Shown: positions 26,350-38,275, counted from the first letter of the stretch. The stretch is 64,000 nt of DNA from Sympetrum striolatum (GCA_947579665.1 OX388351.1:51716939-51780938); one strand, 5' to 3'. The notes: generated by a model not told the origin, from the sequence alone. Made by a program: numbers and translations.

Positions 26350-27256
26350 CTAGCTGTTTATGAAATTAAATTTTAGGGAGAGAATATTTTAATTCCAGCG
26401 TTTTAATATTAAAATACTTCATGTCCTAAATTCTTATGAAATAATCTGCATATTTACAAAATATTTTGTATCAGGGGTAGAAAAAACCAAACCACTCTTC
26501 TACTTCTGTAGGTAGTTGCTTGACTATTGAAATGTATATTGGATGCTTCTAAGAAGGTTGGTAATTTTGGACTTACTGTTTTTTCCAGAACTGATGGCAA
26601 TGCAGACATGGAATGGTGACAAAGGCAGCTTCAAGAGAGTTTTTAAACCAAGTCTTCATTAAAAGCAAAGTATTAGGTAATGGTATCATCTAATCTACTG
26701 CATAACTGTTAACTTTTTCAAGTACTTTAGAATTTGCAAAGCTCTCGCTCCTAAAAAAAATGACAGAAGAATTCAAGGGGCGGATTTTGGAGTAAATTTC
26801 TAAAATTAATTTTAAAATTAAAATCCAAAAAATGAAACCTTTGGAAAATACGTGGTTAACAGAAACTGGGTTTAGATTGATTGAAAATGTATAGTTTTAA
26901 AGAGATTGTTTTTTTCCCCTCTTGATTTACAGTTCCTGTCAGATAGCATCAAATTTATTATGTATATAATTATTACAATAATCATCACACACATGCTATC
27001 ATCTGTAATGCCATAGGGACAAAAGTATAAAAATAACATCTTCACATATTCTATTCATTAATAAACTCCTAGTTCCCATCATGCCCAACAAATCCATGCA
27101 GAATACTAAACTTTCATAAAACAATCATAATTATTCATCAATAAATACATTTAACACTAAAATACATATTAGAAGGATTCTGAAACAAAGAGGGCACTAA
27201 TCATTAGGTAACTCTACTTTATGTTTGCCCAAAGTTTGCAGAAAAACCTCTCTTAA

Positions 27257-27887
27257 CCCTTAAAAGTCCAATCTTTTTTTGGTTACTCCGTGGACCAAGG
27301 GAGGGTCAAAAATTGTCCACTTTTGTTTTTTTCAATAAAATAATAATGAAACATAATATCTCTTCAGCAATTGCCTTCTTGGATTTTTAAAAACTTCTTA
27401 CAATGATTTTTGTTGCTAATAATTGTATTACTGCGATAAAAATAATGAAATTTTTATTTAAAAAAAACTTATCAAAGATGATGATATGATAAAGCTTCTT
27501 CCCAATGGTACCGGCTTTAAAGCTCTAATTTGGATAATAAGTTTGTAAATCACCTTTAGTTATGCTTATAAATCAACAAAAAGGTATAATTTAAAAAAAT
27601 AAATTAAATTATTAAAATTAATTAAAATCTATTTGCCAAAATATATGATTCCATTTGGTTCAAAAATATGTCGCAGGTTAGACCAAGGGAGGGTCATTTT
27701 GTGTCCACTGCCTATTTCTGCTCTCATTACATTGCTTAAAAAAACGTACAAAATGCATCAATATTTAACAACCTATATTTTTGAAAATGTGATAAATTTA
27801 CAAGGCTGTATAACATGATTAAGTTCTTAAAATATTGAAAAAGAAAAGTGGTGGACATTTTTTAGCCCTCCCTTGGTCCTTTAAGGG
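27257..27887. mobile_element. piggyBac-type MITE flanked by TTAA
   Basis: The element begins CCCTTAAAAGTCC after TTAA (27253-27256) and ends GGTCCTTTAAGGG before TTAA (27888-27891). Both ends are typical of piggyBac-family non-autonomous elements, whose target is TTAA. A subterminal motif, GGACCAAGGGAGGGTCAAAA or close variants, occurs near the left end (27292), internally (27680, diverged) and in reverse near the right end (27865). These are likely transposase-binding repeats. There is no coding capacity. Confidence 0.85.
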
Positions 27888-27919
27888 TTAAATCTCCCCC
27901 AGATAGGATATGACTGAAT

Positions 27920-28003
27920 GGTATAGAAAGTTTTTAATGGTAAGACTCTATAAATAAAGCAATTGGTATGAGCAGCAGTGACTCCTTCAGGAGAACATCC
28001 AAA
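27920..28003 (-). CDS. Candidate exon fragment of the same cysteine-rich repeat gene
   Basis: After a good acceptor (ACAGCATCTTAG, ending at 28004), the minus strand reads FGCSPEGVTAAHTNC and then FIYRVL. This aligns without gaps to the opening of the other two repeats (GC, two residues, D/E, G, two or three residues, A), but the GPN-x(2)-GC half is replaced by HTNC. No convincing donor is visible before the frame reaches the piggyBac MITE at 27,887. It may be a decayed repeat or an exon with an end I cannot see. The lower boundary given is approximate. Confidence 0.4.
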
Positions 28004-28514
28004 CTAAGATGCTGTACAGTTTCCTCCATAAATGAATCCAGAACTACTTATGTATTGACTTTCTATCACACTCATGCTATCTAAAATGACATTCTGCCCT
28101 CATTCATTGAGAAATTCATGTCCAGATATTGCAAAAACCGTTTCCAACATATATTTAGAGTGAAAAAATACTAATTATGTATTAAAATTTAATTTTAAAA
28201 ATATATTGAATTGTCCTCATCATTAAATTTATGATTGTTATGATACAAAAAAACAATCATAAGTGGACAATAAATTGATGAACTTTTGTAAATGAAATTA
28301 TGAATTGAGATGGATTGACTGTATTCGTGGAAAATATGTATGGAAATATTATCTCGGTTGCTAGTAACAGATTTTAGATAATGCGTTTTTTAGTTTCTGA
28401 TATATTTTTTATTATTCTCTGCTAGAAATATTCAGTGTTAAAATGCAAAGGATTAATTATAAGATTACTTGATGCAAACATATCTTTAATACTGAGACAA
28501 TAAACCTCTATGTA

Positions 28515-28591
28515 CACTCCTGGCCAAAATTAACGCAGCACCTCCCTAGCGATTCTAACGGCCGGTGCTGCGTTAATTTTGGCCAGGAGTG
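28515..28591. mobile_element. 77-bp Tc1/mariner-type miniature hairpin element
   Basis: Perfect 28-bp terminal inverted repeats (starting CACTCCTGGCCAAAATTAA) enclose a 21-bp centre, and TA is present at both flanks (28513-28514 and 28592-28593). The structure is a near-complete hairpin. A second copy of exactly the same length lies at 45784-45860. TA target duplication suggests the Tc1/mariner superfamily. It is far too short to encode anything. Confidence 0.9.
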
Positions 28592-28601
28592 TACAATCTG
28601 A

Positions 28602-28821
28602 TTATGATGATAAAAGGAAGTAATGAATATATGAAAGAGAATAAGCTTCACTGTCTTCATGATCAGCAAAATCAAATCCACTTGTTGGTCTAATATTTTC
28701 TGGACAGCAGTAAAATTTGGTGTCAGAGTATCTTTTACATTCTCTAGAGTCTTTACATACTAAACACCCAGCATAATTTGGCCCAATAGCTCCTTTAAGA
28801 CCATCTGGACAGCAGCCATTC
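28602..28821 (-). CDS. Candidate terminal exon of a cysteine-rich repeat protein (papilin-like repeat)
   Basis: The minus strand opens after an ATTTTAG acceptor and reads N, GCCPDGLKGAIGPNYAGC, then LVCKDSRECKRYSDTKFYCC, PENIRPTSGFDFADHEDSEA and on to a TAA at 28602-28604. There are eight or more cysteines in about 70 residues, in a regular CC / C-x2-C / C / CC pattern. The first half is a clear instance of the repeat also seen at 26.3 and 28.0 kb. As read, this is a last exon. If it is, the lower-coordinate exons belong to another transcript; if a cryptic donor is used (for example near GACAGTGAAG), they could follow. The 77-bp MITE sits 11 bp beyond the stop. Confidence 0.6.
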
Positions 28822-28999
28822 CTAAAATTGATCTAGGTTTTCATATTTGTTGATACAGATGATTTTAAGCACTGATTGTTGGAGTAGTTAAATACATTAG
28901 ATTATATGTGTACTATAACATTTTGATTAAACACTATGATTTTCAAATAAAAAAGATATTTTCCAAAGAAGATATATTTTTATTTGAAAGTCTTCAATA

Positions 29000-31030
29000 T
29001 TTTCAGGATTGAGAGAAAAAATTTTGGTGGAAAACATTGGTAATATTTATGCACTTGAATAGAACATACAAAGAGAATGTGTTATATTATTCTATTTGAG
29101 AATCGGGAAACTGTAAATTGTCATTTATGAAACCATGTCCTTGATTTGGAGAAACGGTTCATACTTCTTCATTCTATAAGTTACATTATGTCACACCAAA
29201 CTTGAGGAGAAATTTATTTATTTATGCAATTTTTCACATGCAGAAGAGTTTTCAATTAACAATGAAAATATAAGAAAATAGAAAATTCAATTCATTGTAC
29301 AATAACAAAGTAGGTAATCAGAAAGATTTGGGAAATCTTAGATTTTTACTTTTTAAAAAGTTCACATACTATTTCAATCCCATACAGATACTTATTTGCA
29401 TATTTGTGACATGTCTTGACAATGATGATGTCTTTTTAGGATAATGAAAAAGGCTCAACTGAGGGTGGAAGGGAATTCAGTAGAGAAGGATGGCGAAAGA
29501 AAAGAGAGCATTCATTATTAGTAGAATTAAACACAATCTAACTTGTCCACAGTTTGTTGAAAAATAATTATGGTGACTGGTTTCGGTCTAAGAATATCCA
29601 TTATCCCATCAACATGCCTTCTTTAATTCCCTTACTCATCAGCTGCTCCATATACCTATGCCTCCTAAAATGCCATGCAGGAATTAAATATTATCCATTT
29701 CATCGCTGAAAAGAACGGTTTCTCAGCACCTATGATTTATAACGTATTACATAAAAAACAAAGAAAATTAGCTATCTAACAAATCTATTCCTCCATTAGA
29801 CAATTCTCCTCGTTTTTTTCAGATTGAATTATGATGATAATTTTAGTTTTAAATTAGCGAAAATCTTTCCTTCTAACAATTACACAGGCAAACAAGGTTT
29901 TGGTAACATTGATATAGTTACTCGTTTCTTATTGTATTTGTTGCATTAAATTCAGCTATGTTTGTGTAAATTGTCCACCACAGACAGCTTTCGAGAATTT
30001 TGCATAAACATTAAATAAAAAAGTAATTTCTTTGTTAATTTTTATCTTTATATTTTTATGTTGGTAACTCTGTAAAATGTATATCTAAACCATTTATCAG
30101 AAAATTAATTCACTATAATTACTTATAATCTATATTCTTAAACCAAATTTGTAGAGCAGAAACATGGGGAGTTGATGAGGTCCCCAAAAAAGTGTAGATT
30201 TTGGTGCCTGCAAGCTCACTAAAATGCTCATTTCTGAAAGACTTTTAAACTTGCAGGGCATCACATACACTCATCTTAAAGTGCTTAAAAAGACCTTTAT
30301 TCTAGTTTACAATATATTCCATTTTAATTAGTCCTTGTCTATTTTAAGGCAAAATACGGTTCTCTGCCTTTTGCTCCCAACCGACTGCCCTCATATCCAT
30401 CAATGAGTTCCCATTTCCTGTTGTAAACAAGCTTTCACCATCCTCTTATTCCTAGTAAGTAATGAAGAACCAGAGGGATATGCATATTACTTATTCTTAA
30501 GTCCAGGACACCCTTCTATGGGTGCCTAATATATTTAACCATGCTGGTGTATAAGTGGAAAGAAGGAAGGAGATAAGTGTGATAGGTGGCGGATAAATAA
30601 CTGAGATGAATACTAATTCTTTATGAAATGGAAATTTTAGTTCAACCTTTGTTGTATTAATAGTGTCTCCTTACTTTGTTTAATAAGATGAAAAGAGAAA
30701 ATTTACTCTAACATGATATATGCGGTATAGGCAAACATGTGAAATTACGAATGAGAAAAAAGGCAAAAAATCCTTACCTGTTTGAGCTTTTTCGTGTTGA
30801 TACTTGTCTTCAACGACCGAAAATTAGTTAAGAACAGCTATTACCATCCATGTTACCTAAAAAATTATTTCTAGGTTACAGGCAAATATGTGTAGAATTA
30901 CGGTAAAGAAAAAGTAAAAGTTACAATAACAAAAGAAACTAACCTGGAGGGACTTTTCTGATTTCATATCTGTAATCAGTGTCTCTACATTAGTCCGAAA
31001 CAGCTATTAACATTCATGTCACCAAAAAAA
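29000..31030. other. Intergenic or intronic AT-rich DNA, no recognised feature
   Basis: No supported gene. A short minus-strand coding-like patch near 30,360-30,430 (KWELIDGYEGSRLGAKGRE) may be retroelement-derived but is isolated. Nothing else stands out. Confidence 0.4.
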
Positions 31031-31039
31031 CTTAAAATT

Positions 31040-31232
31040 TGTTGGCCCGTGTTATCGACCTGCCTTTCGAACCGGTTCCAATCTCCACTCTCTAGCTATT
31101 TGTATTGTTTTTCCACCTTTTTCTTTGTATTTAACATTAGTTATCCTTAATGGTTAGGTGTAAGAGAGGCCCTAATGGGCCTAACCTCGCCAAATAAAGA
31201 GTTTTTATTATTATTATTATTATTATTACTAT
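31040..31232 (+). mobile_element. 3' end of a non-LTR retrotransposon or SINE with TTA microsatellite tail
   Basis: The segment ends GGCCTAACCTCGCCAAATAA, then AGAGTTTT and a run of about eight TTA or ATT triplets. Such a tail, after a GC-richer body with a polyadenylation-like AAATAAAG, is typical of insect LINE 3' ends of the Jockey/R1/RTE kind. No reverse-transcriptase coding is left upstream, so this is a 5'-truncated copy. Confidence 0.55.
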
Positions 31233-31282
31233 GCAATGGCTGTGATAAAATTAATATAAAGAAAATAATCTGGTATCTACAG

Positions 31283-31375
31283 GTTATACTGCAAGGATTC
31301 TTATAAATTTTATGTTGGCCAAACAGGAAGGGCAATTCAAACATGTGTTCCTGAAGTTCTCCATGAACCTCGCTA
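31283..31375 (+). pseudogene. GIY-YIG endonuclease fragment of a Penelope-like element
   Basis: One frame reads LYCKDSYKFYVGQTGRAIQT, then CVPEVLHEPR and a stop. The Y-K-F-Y-V-G-Q-T-G-R core is the signature of the GIY-YIG endonuclease domain found at the C terminus of Penelope-like retroelements. Only about 30 codons survive and the sequence then decays. A host GIY-YIG gene is unlikely given the truncation and the neighbouring retroelement tail. Confidence 0.5.
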
Positions 31376-31399
31376 ACAAGTATCTTCTCGAAGAAATTG

Positions 31400-32460
31400 A
31401 CCCACGCTTTCTAAATCTGTTCTTCCTCACCTTCCCCCTCCCCCACCCACCCCAGCTAATTCCTTCAAAAAATTTTGTATTCCTTCCTATTCAATCCTTC
31501 CCCCTATTAGTTGATTAATTTATTTAAGTCGTTTATATATATATTGCCCTGCACTTCTTCCGGTGGCCTAAAGATAGGGAAGCCTCCTCAAGACCGGTCA
31601 ACAGTCATAAGTATTTTTTCAATAAACAGTGGACATAGTCAGATTGTATTTAATTCTACTGATCATGGATACATTCCATCATATATTGCTGGAATTGATT
31701 AATTAGAAAAGAGAGCATTTCACTAGTGAATATCTAGGAGTGGGATGGTTAAGTAAAGATGTCAAACAAATAGATCTGTTGGGAACTTGAAAAGCTAAAA
31801 AGGTTGTTAGGAGTGGGCAGTCAGAAAGGGAATTTAGAACATAATACAATAATACAAAAATCACAAGGTTTGTTAGTATCATGCTTCGTTATAGAGAGGC
31901 TTTGATTATTTGATACATGTGAAACATGAGGGCATTATTATTTTTATAATGACCAGTTTATTTTAGTAATTTTTAAGTTTTCAAATTGGATCTCCCGTTA
32001 CAGCAACAGCTCAGATAAAAGCAAAGCCATTTTCAAAAGTATGATATTCTGAGTCTAGTATCACTGTACATATGTGAAAAGATGAAACACATTCACAAGA
32101 AATTTTCAGGTTCACTCAAACTGAAACTTCACCTAAAGACAAAAGTGTAAATTGAATACATAATTAAGTAATGCCATTTGGATTTGTTTGAGAATGAGAA
32201 TGTTTAGATATTTTTGATTGAATTGAAATAACTATTGATTTAAAATGTTACCTCTACTGCAGAATACTTTGATTAACCTTCTGTATCTGTGTTTTGACCT
32301 ATTTCATTTTATGTTTAAGGTTGAATGTTTGTGTCTAGTATAGTAATCACATCAATATATATATTAGGGCAAAAAGTGTTATGATATGTGTAATTTATTT
32401 GAAATAGTATATATGATGACATATTGGACTGTAAAGAATATTAATGTAATTATATATGTG
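31400..32460. other. Intergenic DNA, no recognised feature
   Basis: AT-rich with a pyrimidine-rich patch near 31,420-31,510. The short ORFs have no motif. Nothing supportable. Confidence 0.4.
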
Positions 32461-32472
32461 GCTAGCTTTTAA

Positions 32473-35400
32473 CCCTTTGAAACCCAAATTATTATTTTTT
32501 GATAAAAAAAATATTTTTTTGTTAAATGTATCATCTTTCATCTTTAAGAAGCTAAAAACCTTTTTCCAATTGTTTTCCCCCATTGGTTTTTTAAATACAG
32601 ACATGTGACGTACAGGTCACATTGGGCTTCAAGGGACACAAAATAACCAAAACTAATTCTCGTCAAGAATTTTTATTAGAATGACAAGCGATGGGTTACA
32701 CTATAAATTTGGAGAGTACATTTTATATTATAACATATTATAATTGTTAATTATCAAAAAAGTTGTAAATTTATAACTAACAAACACTATGTATTATGAA
32801 ATATTTGGTAACATTTTTTTTTCACAGTCAAACATAGGTGTACCTTGCACTTCATACAAATTATCTGAGTAGCAGATTTAACACACACTTTACATCGTCC
32901 ACGTCTTTCGACCATGTCCGGAGTATGACCTAAGCCATCAAATCTTACGTCCGCAATTGGATTGGGGGTTACATTGCACCTATAATGTTTAGAGGCACTC
33001 GGAGATGGAGAATCTGCACTAGGACGTCCCCTTTTCCGCGAGTCGGCTTTTCCAGCCCTTGTAAGTCCAAACGCAATTTGGGACTGAAAGGCAAGTAGAG
33101 AAAGCTCGACTTTTTCCTTTCTTTGTTTGCAATGCCGCCGGTAGAGTAACCATCCATTGGCAATAGATACACTGAGGTACCAAAGAACTATTCGCATATA
33201 CCATCTATTGGACCTGACATTTATTCTGTATAGCTCCAGAAGCATGTCCATCAAATCTACGCCACCCATAAATTTGTTATATTCGCAAACTATTTTTGGC
33301 CGAGGTACGTCTATGAATATATTTTCAGATCTGCTGAAGCGGCGGCATTTATCGAATGGCTCTATGCAAGCATAAGATGATAAAACATTAATGCTCTTGT
33401 TATCGAACCATCTAACAAGCGCAATATTGCTCGTCGTCTCTATGCACCAATCAAGTGACCCACGTCCATATTTTTTTAATTCAGCCTCTGTTTTCAAGGG
33501 ACAATTACCCATTCTGTCCGCACGAACTGTACCGACGAAGAGTATACCCCTTGCCTTCAAAGCTTTTGCTAGCGATATTGATGTAAACCAATTGTCTGCT
33601 GCAACCTTGTAATTCTTGTTTTCAGGGAGGTTTTCAACGCCATTACAATATCTCCTGAAAAGCCAAGGCCATAACTATCACAGGTGTTTTTTCCAGCATA
33701 CAATTCAAAGTCATACAAAATGCCTGATTCACCGGCCCTTGTAAGAACTTTATATCCCCACTTATGAGGTTTATTTCTCACATACTGCTTTAGGGTGTGA
33801 CGACCTTTGAAGGGGATGATTTGCTCATCCACTGCATTATGTTCTTCTGGGGGAATCGTTAGAAGAGCCATTCAAAGTGATGACAGCAAAGGCCTAACCT
33901 TGAAAAGTTCATCAAATTTTTGGTCATCTGATGGAACAGCTTTGGTATTGTCCACTAAATGAAAATAACGCCAAAGCTGTATGAATCTATTACGACTCAT
34001 AATTTCTGCTACAGGAGGATACCGGCATTCATTTGACCAATACAACCTTATGGATGGCATTTTGACTATGCCCATATGAATTAAAATTCCTAATAATTGT
34101 TCGTATTCATCTACTGAAGCATTCAAAGTTACCCCATCTTTTTGCAATGCATACATATTAGACTGCTCACAGATCAAGAAAATAACATCCTCACTAAAAA
34201 AAGACTTAAAATATTCCAGTGGAGTCATTTGTTTTTTCTGGGGGATTAGGCAATGTCTCCAACAATTCGGCATTTGGAGGGATAAAAACAGACTTTTAAA
34301 AATTTCCATTGGGTTTTTTTCTTACTAGCCGTTGGTGTCATGTATCTGGCACTGGAATTGGAGGATAGACTTAACGAAGACTCAGCTGCACTTGCCAATA
34401 GAACAGGTGAAGTATCGGCAGTTCTTGGCACAGCATGCTCCTTATCAGTGGGTGCTAGTTCCATTTTAGATGAATCATCTTCTTTCTTTAAAACAGATAA
34501 TTTTTAATCTTTAAAAAGATAATTTTTCTACGATATTGTACTTGGAAAATAAGACGACAAATACGAAATACAGAATAATCAAATATTTAGAGGGAACTTC
34601 ACTGTTATAGAAATTGAGGAAAATAATTGGTACTGACCTCCTCTCCAAAATAGTCAATTTTCTGCTGTTGGATTTTGATGCGCTGAATTAAATTCATAAC
34701 TGCCTCTTCGTCTGCCTGGCTTTTAGCTGAAGAAAAGACTTCATCTTCATCGGAATAGTCTTCACCATCAGTGCTTCAGGCACCATCCCCAGGAATGTCC
34801 ACATACACAATATCCTCCTCGGCAAGATTTAGAAATTTTTCGATTTCGGAATCGCGCAGTCCACTCATATTTGAAATTTAGAACCAAGCACTCACTCAAT
34901 ATAGAAAGGATCAACGAATTAACAATTCACAAATGCAGTAACAGTTGGATCCTAGCACCTTACTTGCACAATGCCAACTGAGGTGAGCCAACAGCCAAAT
35001 GGGGGGAGAAATCCAGTGCCTTATTTACACTATGTCAGCCAGAAAATTTAAAACTGAGAGGATTGAAGCACATTGCTTACAAAAAGGCAACTAAATGACT
35101 ATATATTGGAGAAGAATCGAACAATATACTTACAAAATGTCAGCTAGAAGTCTGAGGATGGAGACCGTCGGCTACTGGGCGTATCGCAACATTGAAAGCC
35201 CAATGTGACGTAGAAGTCACATGAATATGTAAGGCAATTGTGAAGTGAGAACATGATATTCGTGGTAAAGCAAAAATTAATGATAAAGAAGAGACTTAAG
35301 GGTAACACAAAATATTTTTGTATTCGAAGCTTAACTTTCGTTACTTGTTTAAAAAGAAATCAAACTTACGGAAATATGTTGTCCCGAAATTACGTGGACT

Positions 35401-35584
35401 CGCATTACAAAAAAAGCTTTAGTCCGGCCATATGCTTAAGATTGGAAAAAAACAACTCCAAAATGCATAGGAAACGTAATAGTTATTATTTTAACGCAAT
35501 TAGTAAATGTTTACATCCCATAGCATTAATGTTATTGCATCATATGTTACATGTGACGTGTAAGTCACACTGGGCGCGAAAGGG
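32473..35584 (-). mobile_element. Complete 3.1-kb piggyBac element with TTAA flanks
   Basis: TTAA at 32469-32472 and at 35585-35588 bounds an element that starts CCCTTTGAAACCC and ends GGGCGCGAAAGGG, i.e. CCCTTT termini. A palindromic subterminal motif of the form TGTGACGT-x(3-4)-GTCACA occurs at about 32604-32622, 35205-35222 and 35551-35569, each next to TGGGC or GCCCA. These are plausible transposase-binding sites. The interior holds a decayed transposase on the minus strand. The exact ends and flanks show that it moved as a unit. Confidence 0.9.
32787..34868 (-). pseudogene. piggyBac transposase, broken
   Basis: Reading starts at ATG 34866-34868 (MSGLRDSEIEKFLNL) with an acidic N terminus. 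The DDE-type domain keeps all three expected aspartates: AVDEQIIPFKGR, AADNWFTS and NKFMGGVDLMD. A C-terminal cysteine-rich zinc-finger domain follows (CKVCVKS ... CMKCKVHLC). The gene is disrupted by an in-frame TGA near 34,768-34,770, frame changes near 34,250-34,320, an in-frame TGA at 33872-33874 and a one-base deletion near 33,645 between the first and second aspartate motifs. It is therefore a pseudogene of a full-length (about 600-residue) family member, and its modest decay suggests fairly recent activity. Confidence 0.9.
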
Positions 35585-35589
35585 TTAAC

Positions 35590-36730
35590 ATGCGTAAGCT
35601 TAAGTGGTGATATGTATAATAGTATTATCAAAGGACTAAAGGAGTTATTATTTGACAAGGACTTAAGTTCATTATCTTGCTGTAAACATACAAGTGTCAA
35701 TATACCACTATATACTTGGTTAAAGGGTACAATTTGCTCTTTTATGCAACACTCAAAGATGTTTCCTTCTGATAGTAAAATCCATGCAGGAAGGTATTCC
35801 ATCATAACAATAAAATAAAAAAATATTCTTGACCTTTACTATTTATTTACACCAAAACTTTTTACAATTATAAAATTAATGGAGAAGATTTAGTATTGTA
35901 TATAAAATTATGCCTTGAAATAAAAACATTTTATGTAAAAAAATAAGTCACATCAAGAAAGAAAATGCTATTGAAGAATAAAACTTTTCTTTCTTTAATT
36001 TAGACCATAAAGATATTTTTTACATACTTTCCCTTTAAATATTTACTTTTGCTATTTGCTTTTTTCCTCCTTCATTTCTTCTCACAATAATTAAGACATT
36101 GTAAATATCAAGTATAAATGTGATTATAACGTTGATGATGAGGATTTAAGCATATATATTTCCTACAAAGGTTTCTTCTTGCATTTTCATTTTATTACTT
36201 TGATGGGATCCATTATAATGGCATTGGAAGAGTGTAAAAGGCATACTGAAACAATTGGGCATGTGCATGCTTATCAATATGCTAAAATGAAAAGCTAATC
36301 AATGTTTGTTAAATGATTTTAAAAATGAAATTTATATAGAATATTAGGTATAAAGTTTCTAATATGATCAAGGTAATTGAAATTCCAGTTATAATGAATG
36401 TATTTTTTGCAAAATGCTCCATCCTGCGAGGGTATTCTAGTTGATGTGGAAACAAAAGTTTTGAGTTGGCATTAAAAATATGATATGAAATAATGATATA
36501 ATATGATAAGATTATGATATTACTATATGATGTGAGATATTTTTTACCCCTAGATGTGTGATACAAATAGAAGACAATTCAGTTCAGAGGCTTTAACAAA
36601 TTGGCCAAAATGTAACATAATTATTTCACTCGCCACAAAATTCAAACCCACATACAAGAGGTGCCATCTTTGATAGATCCTCCGCAGCACACCTTGCCAT
36701 CATAGCATCAGAAAGTGAAGGGGAGAATGT
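35590..36730. other. Intergenic DNA, no recognised feature
   Basis: AT-rich, with poly-A/T tracts and short chance ORFs. No motif or repeat structure could be supported. Confidence 0.4.
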
Positions 36731-36733
36731 TCT

Positions 36734-36870
36734 GTTGTGGTAGTTTAATTGGCTAAAGCATCCGCCTGGCAAGTGGAAGATCTGGGTTCAAGTCCTGGCT
36801 GCGGCAGACTTTTTCTCCTTCACTTCTTCCCCACATACAAGCAAAAAAGGAAAATAAAATGTAAAAAAAA
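36734..36870 (+). repeat. tRNA-derived SINE
   Basis: The head reads TTGTGGTAGTTTAATTGGCT (A-box region), a possible anticodon arm with loop CTGGCAA (GGC, alanine-like), and a B-box GGGTTCAAGTCC, then GCGGCAGAC and a C/T-rich to A-rich body. The order and spacing of the A- and B-boxes match a tRNA-derived SINE. Acceptor-stem pairing is poor, so I do not call a functional tRNA. Confidence 0.65.
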
Positions 36871-36899
36871 TTGAGAGTAAATGAGGCAATTGTGTAATC

Positions 36900-37960
36900 T
36901 TCATTGAAAGGATTAATGAAAGGACATTCATCCATTGGATTCCAACATTAAATTGCATAAGTATGATGAGTAAGTAATATTTAAAAATACCAAAAACTAT
37001 CATAGCATGAGCTTATCTGTAACTAAAAGAAATTTTCACAGCCCTGTCCTGTCATTGTTGCTCTGAAGATGCCTTCTTGGAGGTTGAAATGTATATGTTA
37101 TTAGTATGCTTGCATCAAATAATGAGCTCTTTCTTTGATTCTTGTAATTATTACTTTCTAATATAGCCTCAGTGGACTATATTTTCTTATGTGATTATAG
37201 TGAAGTTGTAAAAATATAAACATTACAGGATAGTTAAAATTTAATTCACCATCAACTTCAACATACATTCACCTTATTATAGAACAAAAGTATAATGGGC
37301 TCATTAAAGTATAGCCAACGATGGGAGACAAAATTTTCAAAGAGATTAAAAGAGTGTTTTAAAAAATTGAGCAACCACAGCATTCGATTTAATAACTTAA
37401 TTAATATTTAATACAGATTTCTCAAAACAATGCTCAGTTAAACTTTAAACAAGAATGTATAGCATTGTTTCGGACTACTATAATGCTATGCATTGCTCAT
37501 TAAAGAAAGCTGTACAGGAAGTGAAAAATAGCTACTTGACTTGAACTCTAGGTCTCCCACAAAGTTGTGTACTATGTAATTAAATAATACATAATCATCA
37601 TACAAAGTGACAAAAATCTAGCACATCGAAAAGTTCTTTTTAAAAATTCTTGAATTCTCTGCAATGTATTCTTGTGTGAGAAATTTGCATGGGTCTGGCA
37701 TCAAACCCGAGAGCATATAGGAAGAAATATTTGCTGTTTATTTCACAGAAGCACATCTGAAAGCAATATCTAGTTGCTAACACCTCTTCCATCCTGGAAA
37801 GATCTTAAAATATCTGAAAATCCATACAATGTATCCTAACAGAGCTATGGGGAATTTATGGCCATTTAGGATCTAAACTATGATAGGATTATTATCTCAC
37901 TTTTGTTGGGGTTTTCCTATTGGGGCCTTGATCGCATGAAAAGGCTTAGTTGGGGCACTT
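36900..37960. other. Intergenic DNA, no recognised feature
   Basis: Low-complexity AT-rich sequence. I see no supportable ORF or repeat. Confidence 0.4.
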
Positions 37961-37971
37961 ATGGTATAGAC

Positions 37972-38275
37972 CAGTGATTCCTAAAGTGGGCAATAACCCC
38001 CCCTTAGGGCACTGTAGTAATCCAAAGGGGCACATGATGCTAAAGTACTTTATTATTTTATTCCCATTATATTTCTACTCATTTTTACTGAGCTCTGGGC
38101 AGTTATTAAACATTAGATATAAAGATTTGGTGATTTTTTTAAGCATTGTAGCTTTTATTTTGCTTGTTATTTATTCTTTGAATTCGGTCTTATAAAAAAT
38201 ATATTTTATAGACGCCTGTTTGGGCCAGGAACAGGAAATGGGGGACGGTAGCATGAAAAAGTTATGGAAACACTG
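37972..38275 (+). mobile_element. hAT-type MITE with perfect 8-bp target duplication
   Basis: A 304-bp element begins CAGTGATTCCTAAAGTGGGC and ends GTTATGGAAACACTG, so the termini are imperfect inverted repeats of the hAT form CAGTG. It is flanked by GTATAGAC on both sides (37964-37971 and 38276-38283), the 8-bp duplication characteristic of hAT elements. A second, older copy lies in reverse at about 62,996-63,297. It is non-coding. Confidence 0.92.

Noticed and set aside
25894..26376. 160-codon plus-strand ORF (Gly/Arg/Glu-rich) and its minus-strand Pro-rich counterparts
   Set aside because: Translation of the 19-bp minisatellite in cycling frames, with a 19-residue period; not a gene. Only the last part on the minus strand overlaps the Cys-rich exon.
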